From NCBI GenBank assembly GCA_026003075.1, contig BPGO01000005.1, positions 124,001 to 188,000 on the forward strand: a stretch of 64,000 bases of DNA, given 5' to 3'. Below the pieces are notes generated by a model, which was not told the DNA's origin, searched no databases, and was given only the letters and a program-made list of their open reading frames with translations. Below are positions 51,602 to 59,838 of this stretch, one piece after another; position 1 is the first letter of the stretch; each line of letters begins with the position of its first letter. The translations under genes and the position numbers were made by a program. This DNA is from Fimbriimonadales bacterium (GTDB lineage: Bacteria; Armatimonadota; Fimbriimonadia; Fimbriimonadales; GBS-DC).

Positions 51602-51678
51602 CCCCATCTGCCCTGAAAAAGTTTCCAGTGCATCGAGAAAATCCCTATAAGCCTCTAAGACACCCCGTGGAAAGCGGG

Positions 51679-51684
51679 TATACT
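51679..51684 (+). promoter_or_regulatory. -10 (GGTATACT) of the pyrophosphatase gene
   Basis: TATACT 40 bp before ATG 51725; the leader carries AGGAGGAGG. Confidence 0.4.
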
Positions 51685-51724
51685 TTCGGCGCGTTTAGGC
51701 AGACAAACGAAGGAGGAGGCGACT

Positions 51725-53719
51725 ATGGAGGTTTTACAGATTGTTCCCTATGCCGCTCCCATACTGGGTGGAGCGGGCATTTTATTAGCAGGACTGAATT
51801 ACTGGATTGTCACGCGTCGTCCTGACGGCAACGAGACGATGCGCACTTACGCGCAAGCCATTCACGACGGCGCGATGACCTTCCTCAAGCGTGAATATAT
51901 TGCGATTACGCTATTTGCGATCGTGCTGTTCGCTGCGCTCACTTACGCGTTTTATCAGAGCGCACCGCTGATTGGTGTGGCGTATCTGTTTGGCGCGTTC
52001 AGCTCGATGCTGGCGGGCTTTATTGGCATGAAAGCGTCCACGCGCAGCGGGGTGCGCTCGACGGAGGCGGCGCGCACGGGCGGCATGGGCGAGGCGCTGG
52101 TGGTGGCGTTCACGGGCGGCTCGGTGATGGGGCTGGCAGTCGCCGCGCTGGGATTGCTCGGCGTTGGGCTGATTGTCTTGCTGGGTCAGGCGAACCTGAC
52201 GACGCTGGCGCAGTACCTCACGGGCTACTCGATGGGCGCGTCGTCGGTGGCGCTGTTTGCCCGCGTGGGCGGCGGAATCTACACCAAAGCCGCTGATGTC
52301 GGGGCAGACCTCGTGGGTAAAGTGGAGGCAGGCATCCCCGAAGACGACCCCCGCAACCCCGCCGTGCTTGCCGATAATGTGGGCGATAATGTGGGCGATA
52401 CCGCCGGCATGGGCGCCGACCTGTTTGAAAGTTATGTCGGCTCGGTGATTGCCGCCGCCGTCATCGCCGTGACTTTCTACAGCGACAATCCGCTGCCGTA
52501 CATTATTTTACCCCTTGCGCTGATTGCGTTCGGGCTAATCGCGTCGGTGCTGGGCGTGTTCTCGATCCGCGTGTTTCGCAGTATGGATCCGCAACTCGCG
52601 CTGAACGGCTCGACGATTATCTCGATCCTGCTGTTTGTGGTGGGCGCGGCATGGATCACGAACGCGCTGGTGGGCAGCCTTGCGCCGTACTGGGCAGTGC
52701 TGTCAGGCTTGTTCGCGGGCGTATTCATCGGCGCGGTGAGCCAGTATTACACCAGCGGACCGCCGATCCGCGAGATTGCGAAGTCCTCGCGCTTCGGGGT
52801 CGCGCCGAACATCCTGTCGGGAATTGGAGTAGGTTATCTCAGTACCGTGCTGCCTCTGCTGGGAATCGCGGGCGCGATTTGGGTGGCGTTCGCGACGAAT
52901 GGCTTGTACGGCATTGCGCTGGCAGGCGTCGGAATGCTCGCCACGATTGGAATCGTGATGAGTACCGACAGCTACGGTCCGATCGCCGACAATGCAGGCG
53001 GTATCGCAGAAGTAGCGGGCTTCGGGGAGAGCGTGCGCAAAATCACCGACAAGCTCGACTCGCTGGGCAACACGACCGCCGCGATTGGGAAGGGCTTCGC
53101 GATTGGTAGCGCCGCGCTCACTGCCCTCGCGCTGTTCGCCGCCTACCAGAGCCAAACGGGACTGCAGGCGATTAACCTTGTGAACCCGCAAACCCTAATC
53201 GGCATGCTCATCGGGATTGCGCTGCCGAGCCTGTTCGCCGCGCTTACGCTCAAAGCCGTGAGCCGCGCCTCCGACCAGATGGTGGAAGAGGTGCGCCGCC
53301 AGTTCCGCGAGCTCGGCTTGCTGGAAGGGAAAGGCAAGCCCGATTATAACCGCTGCATCGACATCGTAACCAGTGCATCGCTGCGCGAGATGATTCTGCC
53401 CGGCGCGATTGCGGTGATTGCACCGCTGGCGGTGGGCTTTGCGCTCGGCGCGGAAGCGCTGGGCGGGTTCCTTGCGGGCGCGCTCGGCATGGGCGTCGTT
53501 ACGGGCTTGATGATGGCAAACGCCGGCGGTGCATGGGACAACGCCAAAAAGTACATCGAAGAAGGACACGAGGGCGGCAAGGGCAGCGATGTCCACAAAG
53601 CCGCCGTCGTGGGCGATACCGTCGGCGACCCGTTCAAAGACACCACAGGCCCCAGCATGAACATCCTAATCAAACTGATGAGCATCGTCGCGCTGGTGTT
53701 TGCGCCGTTGTTTAATTAA
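51725..53719 (+). CDS. hppA: Membrane-bound ion-translocating pyrophosphatase
   Basis: The 664-aa protein has about 16 membrane helices and hydrolyses pyrophosphate to pump protons or sodium. Conserved acidic loops are present: [20 protein letters not shown], then [34 protein letters not shown], and near the end [10 protein letters not shown] and [20 protein letters not shown]. The motif [18 protein letters not shown] has Ala where potassium-independent enzymes have Lys, so it should belong to the potassium-dependent group. Proton versus sodium specificity is not settled by eye. AGGAGGAGG precedes the ATG. Confidence 0.95.
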   Translation: MEVLQIVPYAAPILGGAGILLAGLNYWIVTRRPDGNETMRTYAQAIHDGAMTFLKREYIAITLFAIVLFAALTYAFYQSAPLIGVAYLFGAFSSMLAGFIGMKASTRSGVRSTEAARTGGMGEALVVAFTGGSVMGLAVAALGLLGVGLIVLLGQANLTTLAQYLTGYSMGASSVALFARVGGGIYTKAADVGADLVGKVEAGIPEDDPRNPAVLADNVGDNVGDTAGMGADLFESYVGSVIAAAVIAVTFYSDNPLPYIILPLALIAFGLIASVLGVFSIRVFRSMDPQLALNGSTIISILLFVVGAAWITNALVGSLAPYWAVLSGLFAGVFIGAVSQYYTSGPPIREIAKSSRFGVAPNILSGIGVGYLSTVLPLLGIAGAIWVAFATNGLYGIALAGVGMLATIGIVMSTDSYGPIADNAGGIAEVAGFGESVRKITDKLDSLGNTTAAIGKGFAIGSAALTALALFAAYQSQTGLQAINLVNPQTLIGMLIGIALPSLFAALTLKAVSRASDQMVEEVRRQFRELGLLEGKGKPDYNRCIDIVTSASLREMILPGAIAVIAPLAVGFALGAEALGGFLAGALGMGVVTGLMMANAGGAWDNAKKYIEEGHEGGKGSDVHKAAVVGDTVGDPFKDTTGPSMNILIKLMSIVALVFAPLFN

Positions 53720-53766
53720 CTGTCCACAGCCCCCTCTCCCACTGGGGGAGGGGGAAAGAAAATAAT

Positions 53767-54456
53767 ATGGGACGCAAAACGCAGGGGTTGTCTACGATAG
53801 TTGTCCAGCAGTACCAAAACCACCGTACTGCAGGACTCTCGCCTCACGAGGCGTGGCGAAAGACGAAAGCCCACTTCATTTCGCAGTATACTACAGGCGA
53901 TAGTGAACAAGCGTGGAAGAACGCCAGTGGGAAAGCCCTAGAACAAATTGTAATGCAGGAGTTCACACGCCAGATAGATGGGCGGAATCTCGCGAACCAG
54001 ATTAGAGTCCAACAGTGGGATTCTATTCAAGACGACTTAGTAAAGCGTATTCTGAGCGAAACCCTCTGGCTGCGTGGGGAACTACAGGAACCGTATTTGG
54101 CAGCATCTCAAGTGGATTTCGTGGCGACAGAACAGGATTCAGGCAAGCCTATTCGGGTCATCGCTGGCTACAGTTGTAAAGCGTCGCTCCGTGAACGATT
54201 TCAGCAAGACCTCTACTGGGCGGAAAAGTTTCGCGGGCGCGGACTCCGATTCTGCTTCATCACGCTTGACAACGATGGCGTGCTACTGCGTGCCGTCACA
54301 AAAGGCGAACTGCGCAGCAAGCAGGCGAAAATGGCAGCGGCGTTATACGACAGGATTTATTTGCTTACCGATGAATTTATCAATCACTATGCGCGCGTGT
54401 TCCGTCCGATTGACGCTTTGGCTGAGGATTTGGAGCGATGGTGGGAAGCAGGATAG
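53767..54456 (+). CDS. Predicted type II restriction endonuclease (Cfr10I/NgoMIV/BsaWI-like)
   Basis: The 229-aa protein shows a PD-(D/E)xK-type core: an early Glu (KALEQIV, E59), a strand with SQVDFVA (D117) and YSCKASLRERF (K138). The SCK-SxR pattern is that of the Cfr10I/NgoMIV/BsaWI group, which cut sites with a CCGG core; the specificity is a suggestion only. It overlaps the methyltransferase gene by 19 nt, the usual R-M arrangement. The ATG has only a distant GGAGG (about 15 bp upstream), so translation may be weak. Confidence 0.7.
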   Translation: MGRKTQGLSTIVVQQYQNHRTAGLSPHEAWRKTKAHFISQYTTGDSEQAWKNASGKALEQIVMQEFTRQIDGRNLANQIRVQQWDSIQDDLVKRILSETLWLRGELQEPYLAASQVDFVATEQDSGKPIRVIAGYSCKASLRERFQQDLYWAEKFRGRGLRFCFITLDNDGVLLRAVTKGELRSKQAKMAAALYDRIYLLTDEFINHYARVFRPIDALAEDLERWWEAG

Positions 54457-55754
54457 CAACTGTTTTGGACGCCTTCAACGGGCTGACGCCTGACCCTAGC
54501 TGGGCGTTCTTGGATCTGACCCAGAAACAGACCCGCTACGCCACGCACGGCTATCACCGCTACCCTGCGAAGTTCATCCCCCAACTGGCGGCGCGGCTGA
54601 TGCGTGAATACTCGCACGAGGGCGACCTCGTAATAGACCCGTTTATGGGTTCAGGCACGACGCTGGTGGAAGCGAAACTGCTCCGACGTCGGAGCGTCGG
54701 AGTCGATATCAACCCTGTTGCCCATCTGGTGGCGCACGCAAAGACGCAAGCCATCGAGCCTGCTCGTCTCGCACACGCACAGAACCGACTCACGGAGCGA
54801 CTAATAGCATCGGCGCAACCCAACCTGTTCGAGCCACCAAACACCAACCTGCCTGTAAATGCCGAATGGCACGAACGGCTGCGCTACTGGTTTTCCGAGT
54901 CGACACTGCGGCAACTGGCTCGAATTCAACACGCGATTAACGAACTGGAAAACGAGGATGAGCGCGTTTTTTTCAACTGCGCGCTGTCGCACACCCTCAA
55001 GTCCGTCTCCTACTGGCATGACCGCAGCGTGAAGCCCATGCGTAAGCTGGATAAGTCTATCCCTGACGCATTCGAGGTGTTCTTGCGTCATGCGAAGCGC
55101 ATGGCGCAGGGCAATCGCGAGTTCTGGAACCTGCTGTGCGAGCGGGACGCTCTGAATATTCCTGCCCTACCGTATTGCACGGACGCTCGCGAGCTGCCCG
55201 TCGCGGATGAGACGGCGGCGCTGGTGGTTACATCGCCCCCGTATGTCACCAGTTACGAGTACGCTGACCTGCACCAGCTGAGCGTGCTTTGGTTCCGCTG
55301 GGCAAGCGACTTGCGCATGTTCCGCGAGCGATTCATTGGTCGCTCCAACAGTGTTCACGGGTCAAGCGACGAGATGAACTCGCCGCTTGCCGAACGTATC
55401 ACTGCGCAGATCATGGAGACCAACTCCCGCAAGGCGCGTGAGGTGGCGCTGTACTTCGCGGAGATGCTCGCGTGTTTTCGCGAAGTCCGCCGCGTGCTGA
55501 GGCGCGGAGGCTACGCTTGTATCGTGATTGGCAACACCCACCTATGCGGAGTCGAGGTGCAAAATGCGCAGGTGTTCACCGAGCAGCTAACGGCGTTGGG
55601 CTTTTCTATCGAGCGCGTGGTTTTGCGCGAGATTCCTTCCAAAATTCTGCCGCGCACGCGCGATAAAGCGACAGGAAAATTCGCCAAAACCCACGACGCG
55701 GACTATGTGGCGTATCCGACGGAGTATATCGTCATCGCGCGGAAGCAGCTCTAA
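54438..55754 (+). CDS. Site-specific DNA methyltransferase (N4-cytosine/N6-adenine type)
   Basis: The 438-aa enzyme has the SAM-binding motif DPFMGSGTTLVEA (residues 67-79) followed, about 190 residues later, by the catalytic TSPPYVTSYEYADL (near 264). The I-to-IV order is that of the alpha group, and SPPY favours N4-cytosine methylation. It protects host DNA from the partner endonuclease at 53767. It ends within the CTAA shared with the rarA relic. Confidence 0.86.
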   Translation: MVGSRIATVLDAFNGLTPDPSWAFLDLTQKQTRYATHGYHRYPAKFIPQLAARLMREYSHEGDLVIDPFMGSGTTLVEAKLLRRRSVGVDINPVAHLVAHAKTQAIEPARLAHAQNRLTERLIASAQPNLFEPPNTNLPVNAEWHERLRYWFSESTLRQLARIQHAINELENEDERVFFNCALSHTLKSVSYWHDRSVKPMRKLDKSIPDAFEVFLRHAKRMAQGNREFWNLLCERDALNIPALPYCTDARELPVADETAALVVTSPPYVTSYEYADLHQLSVLWFRWASDLRMFRERFIGRSNSVHGSSDEMNSPLAERITAQIMETNSRKAREVALYFAEMLACFREVRRVLRRGGYACIVIGNTHLCGVEVQNAQVFTEQLTALGFSIERVVLREIPSKILPRTRDKATGKFAKTHDADYVAYPTEYIVIARKQL

Positions 55755-55912
55755 TGTTCTCCGCGCCCGCGAATCCGAATCTTCGCCTCGGCGCCGTGGG
55801 GAGTGGGTTCGTAATACGGCACGCTCCACTCGCCTTCTGGTAGGGATTGTTGTTCCACCCAGCCGCGCGGGTCGTCGTGGGGATATTGGTAGCCCTTGGT
55901 GTAGCCAAGCAC
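55751..55912 (-). pseudogene. rarA: C-terminal relic of rarA/mgsA (replication-associated recombination ATPase)
   Basis: On the minus strand, 53 codons and a proper stop read LGYTKGYQYPHDDPRGWVEQ and then a YYEPTPHGAE segment. This is the conserved ending of RarA/MgsA (YPHD...W..QQ.LP...YY.PT..G.E). The ATPase domain and everything upstream are missing; beyond 55912 the sequence turns into low-complexity text. The 3' end was kept and the 5' part lost. Bases 55913-56040 hold no gene I can support. Confidence 0.8.
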
Positions 55913-56045
55913 GCGCCCTCCTCTCGCCGATACCCAGCAGGAGAGGGGACAGCCCTTCCTCCCACCCGCGTACTACCTTCCGCGATAACCCCCGAATTTC
56001 CAAAAAATCCCTGACGAATTGCAGGAATCTGCATCGAAATCGATG

Positions 56046-56051
56046 TATAAT
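56046..56051 (+). promoter_or_regulatory. -10 (TATAAT) of the dockerin-like gene at 56101
   Basis: TATAAT about 50 bp before ATG 56101; the leader holds AAGGAGG. Confidence 0.45.
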
Positions 56052-56100
56052 AGAATTGCGTTGAAGCGTTTCAAATCCGACGCGAAGGAGGTTCAGAGCG

Positions 56101-57276
56101 ATGAAGCGTACCTATGGCTGGATTAGTGGGCTTTTACTGAGCGCGTTCCTTGTGACGAGCGCGCCTGCGCAGATTATCTACTCGTTCGAAACGGAAGACC
56201 TGCACGGCTTCGCAAATAGTGCGGGCGATGGCTGGCAGGTGTTCCGTGCCCAGACTGGCGTAACGCACGGCGACTACTCGATGGGTGTCCAGTGGCCGGG
56301 CGGTTTCCGATGGCTTTTTGGCAACGGTGTGCGCGATGAACTGCTGCCTTACTTGCAAATCAGCAAGAAGCTCTTGATGGATGTAACGGTGCCAGCGGAC
56401 ATAAGCGTGCCATGGGCGAATATGGCGGTGTCGCTGAACGGGCCATCGCCCTACGACTGGAATCAGGCGGTCGGTTCTGTTGGACTGCCCCGCCAACAGG
56501 GCACACGCACCATCCTCATTGATTTGGAGTCGCTGCCGCTACCTGACCCGAATATAGAATGGTTCCAGATTAATTTCGGCTTGAACGCGGGCGGGGCGCA
56601 TGAGGTCTACTTTGACAGTCTGCGCCTGTATCGCCCTGCGTGCGAGATGATGGCGTTCACCTTCGACAACGACCTGCAGGGGTTCAACGTCGGCACAAAT
56701 CAGGTGGGCATCACGCTGAGCTGGGTAGACGGCAAGATGCGTGCAGAAAGCACCGGCGGCTTCAAATGGCTGTTCAATGGCGGCGAGGACGGCAGCGTGC
56801 CCAACTTGGCGGCGATGGTGCGACGGGGATACCTCGTGGTGATGGATGTAACGGTGGTCTCTGCGCCGCCCGCAGGCTGGGGCAATATGATAATGTCTAT
56901 CAATAGCCCCGCCGGTTGGGGACAGTCGGACTACACGGCGGAGATCGCCTCGGGTTCAAACACCTTCACACGCACGATTGCGCTCGACTACCGAGGCGTG
57001 GCACTACCTGACGACGATAACCCCGATTATTGCTTGCTCAATCTCGGCATCAACTCCGGCGGCCCGATGACAATCGATATCGACAACATCCGAATCTACC
57101 GTCTCCCGGTTGAGGGCGATGTGAACTGCGACGGCTGCGTGGACGATGCAGACCTGTTGAGCGTGCTGTTCGACTTCGGTAGCACTGCGATCACCGCATC
57201 CGATGTGAACAACGACGGTGTCGTGGACGATGCGGATCTCTTGATTGTGCTGTTCAACTTCGGCAGGGGCTGTTAG
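56101..57276 (+). CDS. Secreted protein with two beta modules and dockerin-like C-terminus
   Basis: The 391-aa protein has a signal peptide (WISGLLLSAFLVTSAPAQ) and two tandem, similar jelly-roll-like modules (each about 155 residues: FETEDLHGFANSAGDGWQV and FTFDNDLQGFNVGTNQVGI; ending with VYFDSLRLYRP and IDIDNIRIYRLP). The C-terminus is a paired calcium loop, GDVNCDGCVDDADLLSVLF and DVNNDGVVDDADLLIVLF, ending FNFGRGC. It shares that ending with the proteins at 15091 and 16786. Modules of this kind usually bind carbohydrate. AAGGAGG precedes the ATG. Confidence 0.78.
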   Translation: MKRTYGWISGLLLSAFLVTSAPAQIIYSFETEDLHGFANSAGDGWQVFRAQTGVTHGDYSMGVQWPGGFRWLFGNGVRDELLPYLQISKKLLMDVTVPADISVPWANMAVSLNGPSPYDWNQAVGSVGLPRQQGTRTILIDLESLPLPDPNIEWFQINFGLNAGGAHEVYFDSLRLYRPACEMMAFTFDNDLQGFNVGTNQVGITLSWVDGKMRAESTGGFKWLFNGGEDGSVPNLAAMVRRGYLVVMDVTVVSAPPAGWGNMIMSINSPAGWGQSDYTAEIASGSNTFTRTIALDYRGVALPDDDNPDYCLLNLGINSGGPMTIDIDNIRIYRLPVEGDVNCDGCVDDADLLSVLFDFGSTAITASDVNNDGVVDDADLLIVLFNFGRGC

Positions 57277-57289
57277 TTAACACCTCCAT

Positions 57290-57326
57290 CCCCCCCTTCC
57301 CACCTTGTGGGGGAGGGGGTCTTTTC
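57290..57326 (+). terminator. Terminator after the dockerin-like gene
   Basis: CCCCCTTCCCAC pairs with GTGGGGGAGGGGG (near-perfect) and is followed by TCTTTT. Confidence 0.65.
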
Positions 57327-57412
57327 GTCGATAGTTCTCTCCCCACACCTCAGCAGGAATCCCCCGACTTGGCGCGAATAGGTTCTGCCAACATGCAGCT
57401 GGGGGCTGACTG

Positions 57413-58420
57413 ATGGAGAACGGCAAGCAAGCAGCGGAGTGGTTCCGCGAGATCTACAACGCGCTGAAGACTCAGGTCGGGCGCGTGGTCGTTGGACAAG
57501 AAGAAGTTGTCGAAAACACGCTGGTCGCCGTGTGCGCAGGCGGGCACGCATTACTGGAGGGCGTGCCCGGCTTGGGTAAGACGCTGCTCGTGCGCACGAT
57601 CGCCCAAGCGCTGCATCTGGAGTTCGCGCGAATCCAGTTCACACCCGACCTGATGCCCGCCGACATCACGGGCACGAACATCCTCGTAGAGAGCGAAACT
57701 GGGGCGCGCACCTTCGCCTTTCGTCCCGGTCCCGTGTTCACGAATATCCTGCTGGCGGACGAGATTAACCGCGCCACACCGAAGACGCAATCCGCGCTGC
57801 TGGAGGCGATGCAGGAGCAAGCCGTCACCGTCGCGGGGAAACGCTACCCCATCGAGCCGCCTTTCTGGGTGCTGGCGACGCAGAACCCCATCGAGCAGGA
57901 GGGTACCTATCCCCTGCCAGAAGCGCAGTTAGATCGCTTCTTCTTCAAGATTCTGGTGGGCTACCCGACGCTGGAGGAGCTGCGCGAAATTGTCGACCGC
58001 ACCACGGGCGTGGAGACGCCCCAGCCCGAAGTGGTGGCGGATAAGGAGACCCTGCTACGGATGCAACGCCTCGTACGCGAAGTTCCGATTGCGCGCCCGG
58101 TGCAAGAGTTCGCGCTCAAACTCATCGTGGCGACGCATCCCGGCTCGGACTACGCGCCCCCCGAAGTCAATAAATATGTGCGCTACGGCTCCAGCCCACG
58201 CGGGGCGCAAACGCTGATTTTAGCCAGTAAGGTGTTCGGCCTGCTGGACGGACGCTATAATGTGGCGCGCGAGGATGTGCAACGCGCGCTCAAACCCGCC
58301 CTGCGCCACCGTGTCCTGTTGAACTTCGAAGCAGAAGCCGATGGCGTCTCCCCCGATCAGGTGCTGGAGAGTATCTGGAACCATGTGAGTCGCACGGAGG
58401 GCGAGCCGATTAAGGTGTAG
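57413..58420 (+). CDS. MoxR-family AAA+ ATPase
   Basis: This 335-aa protein has Walker A GVPGLGKTLLVRTIA, Walker B LLADEINRATPKTQSALLEA and sensor 1 ATQNPIEQEGTYPLPEAQLD, the MoxR/RavA signature. MoxR ATPases act as chaperones that mature or load partner proteins, often with VWA-domain partners. No VWA gene is adjacent. GGGGG lies shortly before the ATG. Confidence 0.92.
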   Translation: MENGKQAAEWFREIYNALKTQVGRVVVGQEEVVENTLVAVCAGGHALLEGVPGLGKTLLVRTIAQALHLEFARIQFTPDLMPADITGTNILVESETGARTFAFRPGPVFTNILLADEINRATPKTQSALLEAMQEQAVTVAGKRYPIEPPFWVLATQNPIEQEGTYPLPEAQLDRFFFKILVGYPTLEELREIVDRTTGVETPQPEVVADKETLLRMQRLVREVPIARPVQEFALKLIVATHPGSDYAPPEVNKYVRYGSSPRGAQTLILASKVFGLLDGRYNVAREDVQRALKPALRHRVLLNFEAEADGVSPDQVLESIWNHVSRTEGEPIKV

Positions 58421-58447
58421 CGAAACAATCGGCAAACTCTTCTGCGA

Positions 58448-58551
58448 GTGTTCGAAAATTCCCTTTGCAGGGGGCAGACACGCAGGTCTGTCCCTACAGA
58501 GGGTGTCGGATGTAGGGGCGCACCTGTGGGTGCGCCCTGCTTTTCGAACAC
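58448..58551. mobile_element. 104-bp palindromic MITE-like element
   Basis: GTGTTCGAAAA (58448-58458) is exactly complementary to 58541-58551. Between them are smaller hairpins: GGGCGCACC with GGTGCGCCC, and GACA...TGTC. No coding capacity. The interior (text like GCAGACACGCAGGTCTGTCC and a GTAGGGGCG motif) resembles short interspersed repeats of deep-branching bacterial genomes; that is from memory, not tested. No target duplication is evident. Bases 58552-58620 hold nothing else. Confidence 0.55.
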
Positions 58552-58654
58552 CCTCACCCCTGCTTGCGCTCGCGTGGGCGTGATGGGAGTCTCTTGGCAG
58601 CGGGGAACCCCTAATACGGTACTTTGGTATAATATTAGGTGGAGGGTAGACCGT

Positions 58655-59512
58655 ATGCTGAATATGTTGAAAACGGGTCTGTTGCTCACGGGGTTAACGC
58701 TGATTCTGGTCGCTCTCGGCAACCTGTTGGGTGGACAGACGGGAATTATCATCGCGTTGGTGTTCGCCGCCTTAATGAATATCGGCTCCTACTGGTTCAG
58801 CGATCAGCTGGTAGTACGCATGGCGGGCGCAGTTCCGCTCTCGGAGCAGGAGGCTCCTGACCTTTATCAGATGGTGCGCGAGATGTGCCATCGGGCGAAC
58901 ATGCCGATGCCTCGTTTGTATCTGATTCCCGAAATGCAGCCGAACGCCTTTGCGACGGGACGCGACCCGCAGCATGGCGTGGTCGCCGTGACGCAGGGGC
59001 TGCTGCAGATGATGAACTACGACGAGGTAAAGGGCGTCATTGCCCACGAGCTGGCGCACATTAAAAACCGCGATACGCTGATTATGGCCGTCGCAGCCAC
59101 AATTGCGGGTGCGATTTCTGCCGTGGCGCATATGTTCTACTACGCCACGCTTTTCTTCGGCAGTCGCGATGAGGACGCCCCGAACCCGTTGGCGGCGTTG
59201 GCGCTGGTGATTGTCGCGCCGCTGGCGGCGATGATTGTGCAGTTGGCAATCTCGCGCGCACGCGAGTACGAGGCGGACAAGACGGGTGCGGAGATTGCGG
59301 GCACCCCCCTCGGCTTAGCGAGTGCCCTGCGTAAGCTAGAGGCGGCGGCGCAACGGATCCCGAACGCGCACGCTCAGCCCGCGACCGCGCATATGTATAT
59401 TGTGAACCCGTTGCGCGGTGGGGGGATTGCAACGCTCTTTAGCACGCACCCACCCGTGCAGGAGCGCGTCCGCCGACTGGAAGCGATGGCTTCGGGGGTA
59501 CGCATCGCATGA
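58655..59512 (+). CDS. htpX: Zinc metalloprotease HtpX
   Basis: The 285-aa membrane protease has two N-terminal membrane helices, the zinc motif HELAHIKNRDTL (HExxH), a further hydrophobic hairpin and the third-ligand Glu region SRAREYEADKTGAEI. HtpX degrades misfolded membrane proteins. ATG 58655 has GGAGGG upstream and TATAAT at 58628-58633; an open frame extends 69 codons upstream through the palindromic element and is not coding. The SufT-like gene starts inside its stop (ATGA). Confidence 0.92.
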   Translation: MLNMLKTGLLLTGLTLILVALGNLLGGQTGIIIALVFAALMNIGSYWFSDQLVVRMAGAVPLSEQEAPDLYQMVREMCHRANMPMPRLYLIPEMQPNAFATGRDPQHGVVAVTQGLLQMMNYDEVKGVIAHELAHIKNRDTLIMAVAATIAGAISAVAHMFYYATLFFGSRDEDAPNPLAALALVIVAPLAAMIVQLAISRAREYEADKTGAEIAGTPLGLASALRKLEAAAQRIPNAHAQPATAHMYIVNPLRGGGIATLFSTHPPVQERVRRLEAMASGVRIA

Positions 59513-59826
59513 ACCCGCTGCGCGATCAAGTGTGGGAAATCCTGCACGATGTGTACGACCCCGAAATCCCGCTGAATATCGCGGATTTGGGACTAATTTA
59601 CGACCTGCAAGTGTCGGACTCGGGCGAGGTGTCGATTCTGATGACGCTCACCTCGCCCGGCTGCCCGGTGGGGGATATGCTCGCTGAGGAAATCCGCGAC
59701 CGCGTGATGAGCCTGCCCGGCATCAACGAGGTGCATGTGGAGTTCACTTTTGACCCGCTCTGGACGCCGGAGCGGATTTCGGAAGAGGGCAAGCAGATGC
59801 TCCAAGCGTTTGGGTTCCCTGTGTAG
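59509..59826 (+). CDS. MIP18/SufT-like metal-sulfur cluster assembly factor (DUF59)
   Basis: The 105-aa protein has the DUF59 pattern VYDPEIPLNIADLGLIYDL, the SPGCPVGDMLAEEIRDRV region with the conserved cysteine, and WTPERISEEGKQML. SufT, PaaD and MIP18-type proteins help mature Fe-S proteins. It is translationally coupled to htpX by an ATGA overlap. Confidence 0.9.
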   Translation: MNPLRDQVWEILHDVYDPEIPLNIADLGLIYDLQVSDSGEVSILMTLTSPGCPVGDMLAEEIRDRVMSLPGINEVHVEFTFDPLWTPERISEEGKQMLQAFGFPV

Positions 59827-59838
59827 GCGAGGCGTCAC

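Noticed and set aside
53730-53754. C/G-rich hairpin after hppA as an intrinsic terminator
   Set aside because: Stem is good (one mismatch) but no T-run follows; I left it unannotated as a terminator.
58448-58654. N-terminal extension of HtpX through the palindromic element
   Set aside because: 69 extra residues are low-complexity and the ribosome-binding site and family start are at 58655.
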